Shown: positions 43,834-54,957 of the stretch, piece after piece
How the letters are laid out: each line of letters begins with the position of its first letter
Numbering within the stretch: the first letter of the stretch is position 1
Assembly: GCF_026151205.1 (NCBI RefSeq)
Contig: NC_087083.1
Location: forward strand, 9,235,460-9,299,459
Direction: 5' to 3'
Source: Bolinopsis microptera
Lineage: Eukaryota; Ctenophora; Tentaculata; Lobata; Bolinopsidae
DNA: 64,000 bases
Program-made: the position numbers and the translations under genes
Notes under the pieces: generated by a model
Seen by the model: only the letters and a program-made list of their open reading frames with translations
Databases searched by the model: none
Told to the model about the DNA's origin: nothing

Positions 43834-45119
43834 ATAACACAGCAGCAACAATTCATATTGATCTTGCCCTGGCCCTGGGCCTCGTCCCAACAACAACTTG
43901 TTGTTCAAGTCTTATCTCTGATCTTGACAACTTTCGGATGACAACATTCGGATTCGGGTCTTGAAACTGTGCATGTGGGTAGGGTAATGGGTAGGGTGGT
44001 GTTGATTTTGTGCTTTGGTGTTGGTGTTGATTTTGTGGTGTTGACTTTGTGCTTTGTGATTTCTGAAAATAAGGCTGGGTGTTAGAATTATGTAGGTGAA
44101 TGTGTAGTCAGTGTGGCTTATGTTACAGCCCCACACCTAGTCATGAACATGCTATCGTATCTACCTCTGCTCTCCTCTGCTCTGTGATCACCTCTTCTCA
44201 GGGTGCAAAATGAATATATATATATAATAGGCTTATTAGTTTTTTAGAAATTTAAAAGTTCTATAAAAAATGTATATATGGATTATAAATATTTTGTTCG
44301 TGTGTTTTGTGTTATGCATCTTTATAGCTTTTTAAGAAAAGATTTTATAGAATGTTAGAGGTCAATAGGATCAGTTCCAGACGAATTGAGCATCAATAAC
44401 AACATAACATGTCTGAAGTGGTTTGTAAATGAGCCATTGTTAGCCCCAAGCGGTTTGGTTCCTTATTCCTGGCACTCCTATTTTATTTATGATTAAAGTG
44501 TGCGAAATAAAACTTATTGTTTCACGCAAAACTTATTGTTTCATTGAATTATCTCTTGTAACTTTAATTTTAGTTTCCCGTTGTGGCTTAGTTTGCTTTT
44601 GTGTGTATTTTTTCATTACTATACAAGTACTTAGTACAATATGGAAGAATGGACTGAATTTCCCCTATCTCGGGGAACAATTGTGAGTTCCAATATGATG
44701 AACAGGAAGATGTGGAGGGCTTGGTTTCTGTGTGGTTCATTGAGAATAGAAACAAACTGAAAAAGCATAGAGACGATGGCATTGACGGAACTATGGACAG
44801 ATAAAAATCAGGGCGAAGCGCATCCGTCTGTTTATTAAAAGACTATCGTATGCAGTAGACCTTGATGAGCATTATGATGGAGATCATAGAGTGCTTCAGG
44901 ACAGAAGCGCTAACTTACAGACGAGGAAAAAGTGTTCATACAGCAGGGCCAGCTGATGGTGCAGAAAGACGAACTACAGTTACTTAAGATGTCAGTTGAA
45001 GAGACAGTACAAACAATAGTATGGTGGAGTCAGGGATAAAGAGCTAGGGTGCAACTGCAGCTGTACACGCTATGTGACAGTAAAATTCTAAAATTCTGAA
45101 AAACGTGATGAAGAAAGAG
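43834..45119. other. No intact gene seen
   Basis: AT-rich spacer. From about 44780 the plus strand begins to resemble a degraded retroelement ORF1 that becomes recognisable at 45120. A GTGGTGTTGATTTTGTGCTTTG-type simple repeat lies at 43995-44055. Confidence 0.4.
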
Positions 45120-46079
45120 TGTTGCTGCAAAAGAGGACAGGAGCAAGAATCTGATTGTGTTTGGGCTGAAAGAAGAGGATGAAGAACAGCTTCCAGCTCT
45201 GGTAACCGCAATTTTGGAGGAGATCTGGGACAAAGCTCATTTCCAAGCTACTTGAGTTGGCTGGAAGGAACAAATTTCGCTTGGGTAGACTTCCTGAATA
45301 TGGGCAGTTTTGCGCAATTGAGCGTACAATTAAGCATGCCCTTTTTTTGCGATATGTAAACCTACATAATATCTCCACTTCTGATTGGAGAAAGGAGATC
45401 AACTTGAGTATCAAAATGATCAGAATCATCACATTTAGGCATGGTATTAAAGTCTACAGACTTGGTATTAAAGTCTTGTTGAGTTATGTGACCACGCCCT
45501 TCTTCGCTCTTCCGAGTAACGATTATCACACTTATTTCATGATATCTCAGCTTCTGGTGTGAGCTAAGGGCTCATTGCATCTTGAGCATAAAAATGGCAT
45601 CATCACATCGAGCGTTTAGCATGGTTTTAAATACAAATGACTTCAGCTCAGGTTCAGAACCTATTTTTACGCTGATTGCAAGCCGAAATCTATGTACTTA
45701 TTATAAGATATCTCAGCTTTTGGCATGATGGGAGCTAAAGGTTAAGGGCTCGTCTTGGGCATAAACATGGCCAGAATTATCACATTAAGTGGGGTAGATC
45801 ATGGTTTCATAGTCTACAGACTAGTCTAGACTTCAGGTTGTTGCTTTATTAGGTCATACCCTATTTTTGGCCTCAGATCTACCAACTACAGCTACAGGTA
45901 GTACAGCAGCTATCCGACCAGTCAAGATTGCCGTCCCAAGCTCAACAGCAGTTCATGAGATGAAAACAGGGAGACTGAGGCTAGTCGAGACCTACAACGA
46001 TGTGTGGATCTGTCCAGATAGATCCAGCAAAGAACAAGCAACAAGGAAGCATCTGGTTGCTGGCCTTCAAGAGGGCTGA
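45120..46079 (+). pseudogene. Degenerate non-LTR ORF1 (RRM type), split by an insertion
   Basis: The plus strand reads RNLIVFGLKEEDEEQLPALV, the first half of an ORF1 RRM, up to RLGRLP near 45290. About 590 bp later the homologous text resumes as RPVKIAVPSSTAVHEMK and YNDVWICPDRSSKEQATRKH. The intact relative at 50396-50989 reads SKIVFGLMETDDEKL, then RPIKISVTNSNNVHEI and YTSPDWSPEEQARQH in the same order, which fixes the identity. The inserted 590 bp carries repeats of the type seen at 47.7-48.7 kb. Confidence 0.7.
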
Positions 46080-46229
46080 ACAGACTCATCTCGACAACGA
46101 TATCATATCCGGTACGGGAAGGTCTGTAGCTGTGTTAAGAAGCCACATTGAAGCAATTCATGTCCCTAAGTGTGATAATCGTATCTCGAGAGTTTTTGAA
46201 CGTTATCTGTATTTGAGAGACAATTATAT

Positions 46230-46535
46230 AGGGGGGGGGGGTCCAAGGGGAACTTTGGGGAACTTTTTTTTGGGGACCTTCAGGAAACCTGGGGGACTCC
46301 CAAAATCCCCCAAAAAAATTATCATGCCAAAAAAATTATCATGCTGCAAGTATCAAACAAGTAAGTTAAGATTCATAAAATAACATACATGTTAACATTA
46401 ATGGGTATTAATGTATATTAGAGAAATTTCGAATAATTTTGGGGAATTTTGGGGAACTTTTTTTTTGTGGAACTTCAGAAATCTTTGGGACTTTCCCAAA
46501 GTTCCCCTTGGACCCCCCCCCCCCCCCCCCCCCCT
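46230..46535. mobile_element. Small TIR element with poly-G/poly-C in its termini
   Basis: The left end is a G run followed by GTCCAAGGGGAACTTTGGG. The right end is CCCAAAGTTCCCCTTGGAC followed by a run of 22 C. Both are flanked by TATATA. The inverted repeats are therefore about 20 bp plus the homopolymer. A second inner copy of GGGGAACTTTTTTTTGTGG is also present. No coding capacity. Confidence 0.75.
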
Positions 46536-46854
46536 ATATACATTATACATACACTATTTTTCAGTGTTTCACCATTTCATAACTTTAATATTATATGTGG
46601 AGATTATTTAGACTTTGGGTGGGCCCTAAAACTCCTGTTTTGAAAGGTTTCCTTTGTACTTATTTCACTGACACACGCTTTTTAGCACTTATAAGTCGGT
46701 CGGCTGCACATTTGTGTATATTTTGCTATTTTCAAATAAAAAATCATCTATCTTGTTGGTTGTTAGAAAATCACCAATTTGAGATATGGGCTATGGCACC
46801 TCTAATAGTGCAAGTGAAACCTCTAACATGCACCATGATATGCCTTCACTAAGC

Positions 46855-49703
46855 TTAAGCACTGTAACTGCAAAAAAAACTGCAAACAAAAATTGATAAG
46901 TTTCCAATTCGTACTAAAGAATGAACCTGTGGTGTTGGGGTTGTTGGGGATGTCCGGTCGCGGTGGGGGGATCGTGACCTGAAGTTATGCATGTTATTAA
47001 GGTTCCAATGAAAATATGGGCGCTCTAATGGAATGGTTTGTTGTCGTGGAGTCAAAAAATACAAAATTTGCCTTATTATAGCATATTGAAATATAAAAGT
47101 TTACAATTTATAGTTTTATTAGAAAATTCAATTAATTATTATATATGCATAAATCAAGCAAGAAATAACAAGAAATGAAACATATCGTAAATAATTATAA
47201 ATGTTTTGCTCCGTCACAATGCACAAGAAAGTTAGGGGAGTCAAGCGGACAGGAAATCGGACAGACATAATTATAACTAGCAAAAAACACATTTCTGGAA
47301 AGACTGTATCGGCAGCCCAGAGGTACTTGATCAGTTTGGCATTAAAAATAGCTATCCACTAAGAAATCCACTGATGAAATTACAGAATTGGAAGCTTCAA
47401 CGAAAGAATCGAGATGTGAGAGATATTTATTTTGAGACAATATTTACCTAGAATAGGTTCTTTCACTTTCGTTACCCCTTTGTCGACTTCGACCTGTGGA
47501 TGATTTTGTTAATCACACAATTTTTAACTAAAAATGTTGTCTGGAAAATAATGATTTGTGGCATGAAAGGTCAAAAAGCAGTTAATGATTTGGGGGAACG
47601 TCAACTTCATAAATATCCATACCTAAATCAGAAGGAATAATAGGTATTTATATGGTACATGGTACAGACCTCAGACACGAACCAAAATTGGCCTGAGATG
47701 CATGTTTATATTAGTGCTATGAACATATTTAAGGCCTAGGAGACTCTCACGAGTATAGATTTATGCACTTATTTCAAGATGTCTCAGCTTCTGATTGGAG
47801 CTAAGTGTTCCTATTGGGCATTGAAATAGTCAGAATCATCACATTGTGTGGGGGTAAAGCTAAAGTATGGTTTTAAAGTCTTCAGACTTCAGGTTGTTGG
47901 GTTATAGTAAGGTCAGATCCAATTTTTAAGCTCTTGCAAGTAGCGATTTATGCACTTATTTCAAGATATCTCAGCTTCTGATTGGAGCTAAGAGTTCATG
48001 CTTGGCATAAGATGGGCAGAATCATCTCATTGAGTGTAATAGAGCATGGTTTTAAAGTCTTCCTGAGGTTTTTAAGACTTCCGGAGGTTGTTGAATAAGT
48101 AGGTCAGAACCCATTATTACGCTCTTGCAAGTATGGTTACTGCAATGCAATGCAATGGTGAAAATATTTTTTGAATGGACCTTCATTAATCGCTAGGAAA
48201 AAGTTGTTTTGCTAAGATCAGTAAAATTCACTAAAACCTCTGCTCTTGTAACATGTTTCAAACCGCTGAATGTGATTATTCTGACCAATTCAATGCCCAG
48301 CATAGACTCTTAGCTCCGATCAGAAACTGAGATATCTCGAAATAAGTGCATATAAGTCGCTACTTGCGAGAACGTGAAAATGCGATCTGACCTAATAACT
48401 CGACAACATGAAGCTGAAGTCTGAAGACTTTAAAACCATGCTCTACTCCATTTTAAAACCATGCTCTACCATACACAATCTGACCATTTTTAAGCCCAAA
48501 TTGAACTCTTAGCTCCAATCAGAAACTGGGATATCTTTAAATAAGTGCATTAATCAGTACTTGCGAGAGCGTAAAAATGGGATCTGACCTAATAACTCAA
48601 CAACCTGAAGCTGATGTCTGAAGACTTTAAAACCATGCTCTACCCCACACAATATGATGAGCGCTTAGCTTCAGTCAGAAGCTGAGATATCTTGAAATAA
48701 GTGTAATAATTGTTACTCGTGAGATTGCTAGTATTATAGTTGACAGCGTGTATTATTGTAAATAAATATTATAAATAATAAAATTGTCTTTTCTCAAAAA
48801 CAATTCTCTTCTCAGTAAAATCAAAAACTATGTCCCCTAAGCCTTAAATATGTTCATAGCACATATAAACATGCATCTTAGGCAAACAAACTTTGGTTCA
48901 TGTCTGAGGATATTTTCTCAGTAAAATCAAAAACTAAGTCTCCTAAGCCTTAACTATTTACTATGTTGATAGCACTAATATAATCATGCATCTTAGGCAA
49001 ACTTTGGTTCATGTCTGAGATCTGTATCTCAATCAGAAGCTGAGATAATTTATAGTGGGGTTCTTAGTGGGGTTCTTAATTGTTTCACTTAATATGGGTG
49101 CGGTAAAAAAGGGTGTGATTCCGAAATGCCCCACTGGTGAAAAAGTGTACCCGAGTAGTTAGTGTTATTTAAATAAATAAATAATTCTAACATTTATTAC
49201 ACGCTTCGACATTTAGGACCATATAATGTCGGATTACATCGAGAAACTTAGCGGATGTGCTGGACTTTTGCCAGGATTAATGCCATTATCCAGCTTTAAA
49301 TGATTTATTGTTCTAGGTGTATAAAATTTGCTTGTAAGCAGTGTTATGTTGACCTTCTATAATTAACTTAAAACTGGTACGTACCGTTCCTGCATGTCTT
49401 GGCCAAGTGGCCTCGTGATCCACATCTGAAAATATTACATTAAATGAATGGAAGTTTCAATCAAGTTTCCTATCATTCAGCTTAGTAGACTGATGAGATC
49501 GCATAGATCCAATGGATCCTTAGCCACTTGCACTCCCTAGACTAAGTGACACTGGGATTTGAACTCTGGACCTTCTGCGCGGAAGGCTGATGCTTTAACC
49601 ACAAGGCCACCTAGCTAATTTCTATAAATTAAAAGAAGAGAAATCTTACGAGTAGCATGTTCTTTGGAAGATTTTTTTCTTGTTTTTTGCGTTAACCTTT
49701 CCC
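46855..49703 (-). CDS. 3' part of a CCHC zinc-knuckle, SR-rich protein gene
   Basis: Four minus-strand exons, 49650-49703, 49385-49425, 47448-47493 and 46855-46978, have GT-AG borders and agree in phase (2, 1, 2). They read GKVNAKNKKKIFQRT, then CYSCGSRGHLAKTC, a complete C-x2-C-x4-H-x4-C knuckle split by the first intron. RNGRSRQRGNESERTYSR follows, then SRSPHRDRTSPTTPTPQ and a hydrophobic tail to the stop. A knuckle followed by RS/SR dipeptides resembles splicing factors of the SRSF7 kind or related RNA-binding proteins. No RRM exon was found upstream, so the 5' end is missing. A possible 10-nt microexon near 49833 is phase-compatible but weak. The introns hold a SINE and a fold-back element. 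A retroelement-derived nucleocapsid-like protein is the alternative. Confidence 0.6.
47663..49027. mobile_element. Fold-back element with opposed repeat arrays
   Basis: The left arm opens with TACAGACCTCAGACACGAAC, CAAAATTGGCCTGAGATGC and TTAGTGCTATGAACATA. Inverse copies lie at 48840-48912 and again at 48945-49027. Inside, units of about 160 bp (CTTATTTCAAGATATCTCAG, CTTCTGATTGGAGCTAAG, then TGGTTTTAAAGTCTTC) run forward at 47755-48140 and reversed at 48260-48720. A short unique centre lies at 48140-48250. The insertion in the ORF1 relic at 45.3-45.87 kb contains the same units. It sits in an intron of the zinc-knuckle gene. Confidence 0.8.
49165..49215. repeat. Dispersed repeat, copy 3 (short)
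   Basis: AAATAAATAAATAATTCTAA and CATTTATTACACGCTTCGAC match the start of the repeats at 31318 and 32417, and the match ends after about 40 bp. Confidence 0.75.
49500..49615 (-). mobile_element. tRNA-derived SINE in a zinc-knuckle-gene intron
   Basis: On the minus strand, GGTGGCCTTGTGGTTAAAGC is an A-box region and GAGTTCAAATCCC a B box at the normal tRNA distance. Between them CCTTC and GAAGG form an anticodon-like stem. A tRNA-like part of about 70 bp is followed by AGTGTCACTTAG and unrelated tail sequence. Family assignment would need other genomic copies. Confidence 0.65.
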
Positions 49704-49951
49704 CTAAAAATGAGAAGTTAGAACATTTGACTTTTGGAGCACATTATTGGAAAAAATAGAGATGCTATGATATGGTAAACAATCAAATTAGAATTGCTCA
49801 TGCTCTTAACATTATGAATCAAACAGCTTACTTGGATCCGTCTATAATCTTTATAGTTACATTCATCATCTAGTTGTATATAAAATTTAGTGTCAATAAA
49901 GTGGCATAAATGTATTTAATAATATATATTATATATAAATGTGTTATATTA

Positions 49952-49998
49952 ATATAGTTTTAATACTTTCAACAATACTATATAACAAATAATTTGAG
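49952..49998. mobile_element. MITE core, third copy (inverted)
   Basis: TTTTAATACTTTCAACAATA and CTATATAACAAATAATTTGAG are the reverse complement of the core shared with 10328-10476 and 29437-29525. Confidence 0.65.
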
Positions 49999-50395
49999 AT
50001 AACGATGTATATTACTACCATTCAAAAATTAATAAAAATATTTGTGTCAAAGTTGTTGTACAGTGTGTACAAAGAGACGAAGATATTTGTCAGAGAAGCT
50101 GTCAAAATAAAGGATTATTATAATTAAATCTAAAATAGCTAATAATTGAATAAATTATTAACAGGCCCCTTAACGTGGGCAATAATGTACGCTTTATAAA
50201 TTATATAAAAAAATTGAAGTCTATTTTTCCAATGTTGTTAAGTGTCTCTTTAGATCTGTTTTGGTCTTTCGTGGGAGTTCCCACATCTGCTGGTTGAGAA
50301 TGCTCAACATAACATACATGAAGCTTGACTGATATATCGACCCGGACAGGCACCGAAGGAAGATGTGGAGGAGTTGAAGAGGAGTTGAAGAGGAG

Positions 50396-50989
50396 TTGAA
50401 GAGCTCTCTTATTCGGTCACAAAACTCGGTTATCAAACTGCAGAGTGAACTTCTTGAGGGCAAATCTGAGCAGTTGGAATCTGTTCAGACCACAGTCAAA
50501 TCTGCCGTTCAGGAAACTGTACAAGCTGAAATCAGGTCATACAGTAAAGCTGTTTTAAAGGACCCGCCGGAAACTGCACTGACCAAACAGGGCTTGAAAA
50601 AGGCAGTTCAGAGTGCTGTATCGAAGGAGGACCGCAGTAAAATCGTGTTTGGTTTAATGGAGACAGATGATGAAAAACTATCCGATAAAGTAGACGAACT
50701 GTTTGAACAGATCGAAGTGAAACCACGGTATGAAGCTGTCAGGATTGGAAGGAGATCAGCCGACAAGACCAGACCTATCAAAATATCGGTCACAAATTCC
50801 AATAATGTCCACGAGATATTATTGAAATCGAAGAACCTGAGACGGAGTCAGCACCACAAAACAGTTTACACTTCTCCAGATTGGTCACCTGAAGAGCAAG
50901 CCAGACAACATCTGCTCGTTTTGGAGATGAAAGAGAAGGCAAAGAAGGACTTGAAGAGACGATATTATATCAGTATTATCTTCAAATAA
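50396..50989 (+). CDS. Non-LTR retrotransposon ORF1-like protein (coiled coil plus RRM), truncated
   Basis: An open frame of 197 codons. The first ~50 residues are a coiled coil (VIKLQSELLEGKSEQLESVQ). Residues about 80-180 fit the RRM-like domain of L1/CR1-type ORF1 proteins: SKIVFGLMETDDEKL, EAVRIGRRSADKTRPIKISV, YTSPDWSPEEQARQHL and KKDLKRRYY. Such proteins bind retroelement RNA as trimers. The frame is broken upstream by three copies of an 11-bp repeat (GAGGAGTTGAA, 50369-50401). If one reads through an adjusted frame, the text upstream (APKEDVEELKRS) is also coding-like. Downstream the frame ends in IIFK where relatives continue. It is therefore a dead fragment, not a host gene. Confidence 0.7.
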   Translation: MKSSLIRSQNSVIKLQSELLEGKSEQLESVQTTVKSAVQETVQAEIRSYSKAVLKDPPETALTKQGLKKAVQSAVSKEDRSKIVFGLMETDDEKLSDKVDELFEQIEVKPRYEAVRIGRRSADKTRPIKISVTNSNNVHEILLKSKNLRRSQHHKTVYTSPDWSPEEQARQHLLVLEMKEKAKKDLKRRYYISIIFK

Positions 50990-51149
50990 ACATAGTCCAA
51001 TAACACTATACTACACTTCAATATGCTTGGTATTTAATCCTTGATCATAATAGTAGCAAAATTAACAAAATTAAATGCTATAATAAATCCTTATCTTTTC
51101 GTTAGATTTATCTTTCGCTTATACAGAGGAAACGGAAATTGTCCACTGC

Positions 51150-51365
51150 TGCCAATATTATTTCATATAAAAGCTGGCCAGTAAGATAGAGTACCACACT
51201 GGCCAGAGGTACTCAGACGCTGTAGGATACATTAGAAAGCGCCTTCGCTTTGAAATCCTTAGAACAACAGTGATTTCACTCCGTGGAGACAGAGGTGCAA
51301 GAAAAAACATCGTTGATATAAACAGTCTAGATCTTAACTTGGAGCCACAAGGCCAAGGGTAATTT
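51150..51365 (+). pseudogene. C-terminal fragment of an unidentified mobile-element protein
   Basis: The plus strand reads YSDAVGYIRKRLRFEILRTT and VISLRGDRGARKN, then DINSLDLNLEPQGQG and a stop. The pattern V-x2-[WY]-[IL]-R-x-[KR]-L-x-F-x-[IL]-L-R-x-[AT]-I-x-x-[LI]-R-G is familiar to me from the tails of proteins in several animal mobile elements; I cannot name the superfamily. Nothing upstream is intact. Confidence 0.5.
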
Positions 51366-51425
51366 TTGATTGTTAAGGGAATTTTTTAAATTCTTAGAGG
51401 GTTGATTTCATATAGGGTCATTTTA

Positions 51426-51595
51426 GATTAAATTAGATTAGATTAAGAATAATGACATAAACATCATCACTAGTTTTAAACATTCTTTCTGATTTCCTCA
51501 TTATCAGAACTGTGAACATTTCACAGCCTTCGTCATTAAAAAACAAACAAATTCTATAACTAACATAATTGTCATAATTTATTTACATATTAAAG
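51426..51595 (-). mobile_element. 5'-truncated retrotransposon 3' end
   Basis: Its 170 bp are essentially identical to 55790-55955, the 3' UTR of the retrotransposon at 55.8-57.7 kb. It ends in the same TAATC microsatellite (minus strand). It is a short recent insertion. Confidence 0.85.
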
Positions 51596-52724
51596 TAGAA
51601 ATTATTGCTATATTATGTGTATATTGTTTGAATAATTTTATATTATATTTGATCTTAAAATCGTCAACACTTCAGAATACTAGGCTAGATGTTCATAGAA
51701 CGAAATATTTGACTTTACTATTACCAGTTAAATATACAATTACGGAAGACCACTGCTTCTCGATGGTTGCTAAAACAAATTGAAAGCAATTCAAATATAC
51801 TTTCCTGTGACTTAACAGTTCAGACAGGAAAACTTACACCCTTGTTGGGGGTCAACCTCATGAACAGGTAAGTGAAACAAATTTTTTAGTGAAACAAATT
51901 TAAAATTTTATCCTTTATTTTACAATCATAATATAATAATATTTATAAGCCTCCGTTTTGAAAGTTTTAAATTTTGATATAATATTCACATCTCTATTAT
52001 ATTTAAAATTCAATTTTACTTTTAGATCGTAATATAAAGCCTGAGAGTATTATTTAAGTTACCCATAAACGAAATATGAAGTTCCAGCAAAAAAAACTTC
52101 ACAAAGCGAGAGATGATACTTATAGGCTAAGGTTAGGATAAAAGGATACAACAAGGATACAAAAGTGGAAGTTATTTTATTGAGTACAGTGTATTCTAAA
52201 CGACCCAAACATTTATTTGGCTCTTGCTATCTGATGGTTCAGCCGAATTAATTATAATCAATTTTTTTTGTTTTGTTTTCAAATTAGTTGTCATCCGGCC
52301 ACACATTGAACAATTTATATTGTACTACCATCAATTAGTGTATCAAAATATTTAATTGTAATTTTGCATAGCTCAAATGTAACGCTTGATTTGTGTATAT
52401 AATAATTAATTGAATTTAATCAAATCGAATAAAATATAGTACAATGTATTGATTGGAGGACTTTGCCGTTTCGACGCGCCGCGCGAACTGTCATTGTTGC
52501 TGCGCATCGAAGTCAACCCATTATTGAAATCAACCCATCAATAATCGTAAGCTTTGATTTTAATTGGGTGACATTGTTAATCAATGTATTGATAGCAAAA
52601 AAAGAATACAATTTTTATTAATTTTCATTTATTGGGAGAATTTTAAAATGATTTTTTAAATTTGCCATATATAAACAACCAGGACATGTTATTTTATATT
52701 TATACATAAATAAAATGTTGCAAT
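51596..52724. other. No gene seen; one dispersed repeat
   Basis: AT-rich. At 52195-52255, ACAGTGTATTCTAAACGACC and TTGGCTCTTGCTAT with GGTTCAGCCGAATTAATTA match the right edge of the window (63915-64000). Confidence 0.5.
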
Positions 52725-53045
52725 TCAACGAAATACTCAGCCTGTCGCAAGCAATACAGATTCAAGGGCAGGTCACTTCCGAACGTTGGGATGGCCTGAG
52801 GTGCCTATCTCCTTTTCAGAAACCCTAAGCCACTCTTATCTGTGCCGGGCACTTTACTAACTGTAAAGGATTAGTACTGCGAGCCAGAGAGTGTGTATCA
52901 ACAGCCAAAACTGTATTAAATCACAGCTTGGCCGACTTGTATCCGACCGGATTGGAACATGGGTGTTCTGCTTGGGAGGCAATTATGTTACCACCACATC
53001 ACCCGGCCTTCGCAAACGCCTCCACAAATAAGCGCCGCGCAGGGT
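52725..53045 (-). mobile_element. tRNA-Gly-like SINE
   Basis: On the minus strand TGATGTGGTGGTAACATAAT, then TGCCTCCCAAGCAG, then CCATGTTCCAATCCGG closely follow a tRNA-Gly (A box, CCC anticodon loop, B box). A body of about 220 bp continues to lower coordinates (GTGCCCGGCACAGATAAGAG) and ends near an ATTTTATTTATG tail. The tRNA part has no pairing acceptor stem, so it is a retroposon head. Confidence 0.7.
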
Positions 53046-54561
53046 CTATTAGTACAGGAAAGAAGAGTAAAATAAATTTTATGACATAACATCATTTCAC
53101 ATTTTTATAAAGTATCATCGAACTTTGTAAAAAGGCAATCAGCCAACGCGCGGCTTTTTATGGTTATCTATGATATCTATATATACACATATATTTAATA
53201 TGTTTTGTTGGTCTCTATTATTGATTATATATCTTACATTTCAAAAACAAGTTTGTAAAAAAATTATTCTCATCGGCATGATTTTTTGAAAGTTTTATTT
53301 TGAATTTATTAGTTTAGGTTTGTATGCATTATATTACCTCACGTTCCCCTTAGACGTTTTACTACTTTCACTAAGTTAGTGCGAGGCCGCGCAGCAGGCT
53401 TGCAACGTATGACAAGTTTAAGCTAATTATAAATGGATGAGCACCGAGCTGATATCAACTTGAAGGTGCCGCGCATTTACAAAACCTTGCACACTAGAAT
53501 CATTATATTACCGATTACTTATAATTGGCTTGAGCCCTTTACTGAAAAAGCATTAACTGTACCACTGTTCTTCTTTTGGCACGAAGGGGTTTTCGTACCC
53601 ACTCTTTCAGCAAGGCTAATCTTCTAGGAGTAGTCAAGAAACTTAAGTTTAGGTAAAATTGTGCTCCAAATTTTGGTGGATCTTGATACAAGGTCATTAG
53701 TTGGGAGTTGTGAAATGAAAGTGGTTTTATTTCTAGAAGATTTCTGATAATGCTGTTGCAGTGATACTGGGCACCTTAATTTTAGTATTTCGAAAACTTC
53801 CATAATTGTGTGATATGTATATACATTTTTTGAAAGCCAGGATGTTTTGTTGCTTGAAAAGTGGTTTAAAGTGCTCTAGTTGGAAGAATGTGTATGGTCA
53901 AGTGCCTGGTTGTCAAGTTCTCTTGTTCTTGCACATGTTAGAAACTTGTTTAGATGATGGGGCCTTCAGCTAACACTAATTCAATAACAGTTCCTCCATT
54001 TGATACAGATAATGAAAAGCAAGGGATCATACTGCATATTCGGAAAACAACAATTACAGGAAAGTTGACTGCATATTAATTTATTTGCAGTCCCTCGTAT
54101 CCCAAAATCATTCAGTTTATTATGCAGTTTATCGTGACAGTTTCTAAAGTAACACTGATTTTTTAGGTCTTCTGGAAAAAACTCCCTGTTGGATAGATTC
54201 GTTGTACAATACAGATATTAGTGGGTTAATCAGGCCTGATACTGCCTTTACTACATGTACTGGTATGTTGATTTGATTCGAAACTTTTACAAATAGTACA
54301 TTATACAATACAGCAAAGAGAATTAAAAATATACGAACCTTGCCATTTTGAAGTTCTGATGAGCAGTCATGTAGATATATATTAGCTATGTTCGATTTAT
54401 GTAAGTAGTTGTAGAAACTTCGATTTATTTGAATCCCTCTAATTAAGGTTAGATACCAGGGATACAGAACACCTATTGAATTCATTCGCTATAACTCTCT
54501 GATTAGGTATCTTTTCATTGTCTTCAGTAAATATAGGTCTGATGTCACGTTTCTGTTTGCC
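53046..54561. other. No gene seen
   Basis: AT-rich spacer. At 53070-53125 a weak match (ATTTTATGACATAACATCAT, then TATCATCGAACTTTGTAAAAA) to the retroelement tail at 54575-54640 suggests an older copy of the same 3' end. Confidence 0.45.
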
Positions 54562-54957
54562 AAAGTAAAGTAAAGTAAAGTAAAGTAAAATTTATGACAT
54601 CACATCACCACACATGTCTACAAACTATCATCGCACTGTGTGAAAAAACATATAATAAATATTTCCCCACCAACATTAATTAATTATCAAATACAATATT
54701 TAAAAACAATTTCATCAAAAACATTATCCTATTTTAAAAACTTCCCAGTGGAATAAAGATTTATAAAACGCTTCTTTGCCACATAAGGATGGAACCAAAG
54801 ATAATTGTTATGTTTCTCTTTATTACTTATGTTTCTCTTTATTACGAATTTTATTTATCAGTTCCCAGGTTTTCTTGGAATTTCCCTGAGTTTCAAGAAA
54901 TTCTTATAGGCTCTTGCCTGTTTGTTTTATTCGACTTAGCTCCTATTAGTGTTATAT
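54562..54957 (-). pseudogene. Non-LTR retrotransposon remnant with TTTAC tail
   Basis: On the minus strand, FLETQGNSKKTWELINKIRN is the endonuclease-RT linker seen in the intact element at 21 kb (NSKKTWQIINELRG). It is followed by stops and then, after an apparent deletion, by 3' UTR ending in five TTTAC units at 54565-54590. Only scraps of coding sequence remain. Confidence 0.7.
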
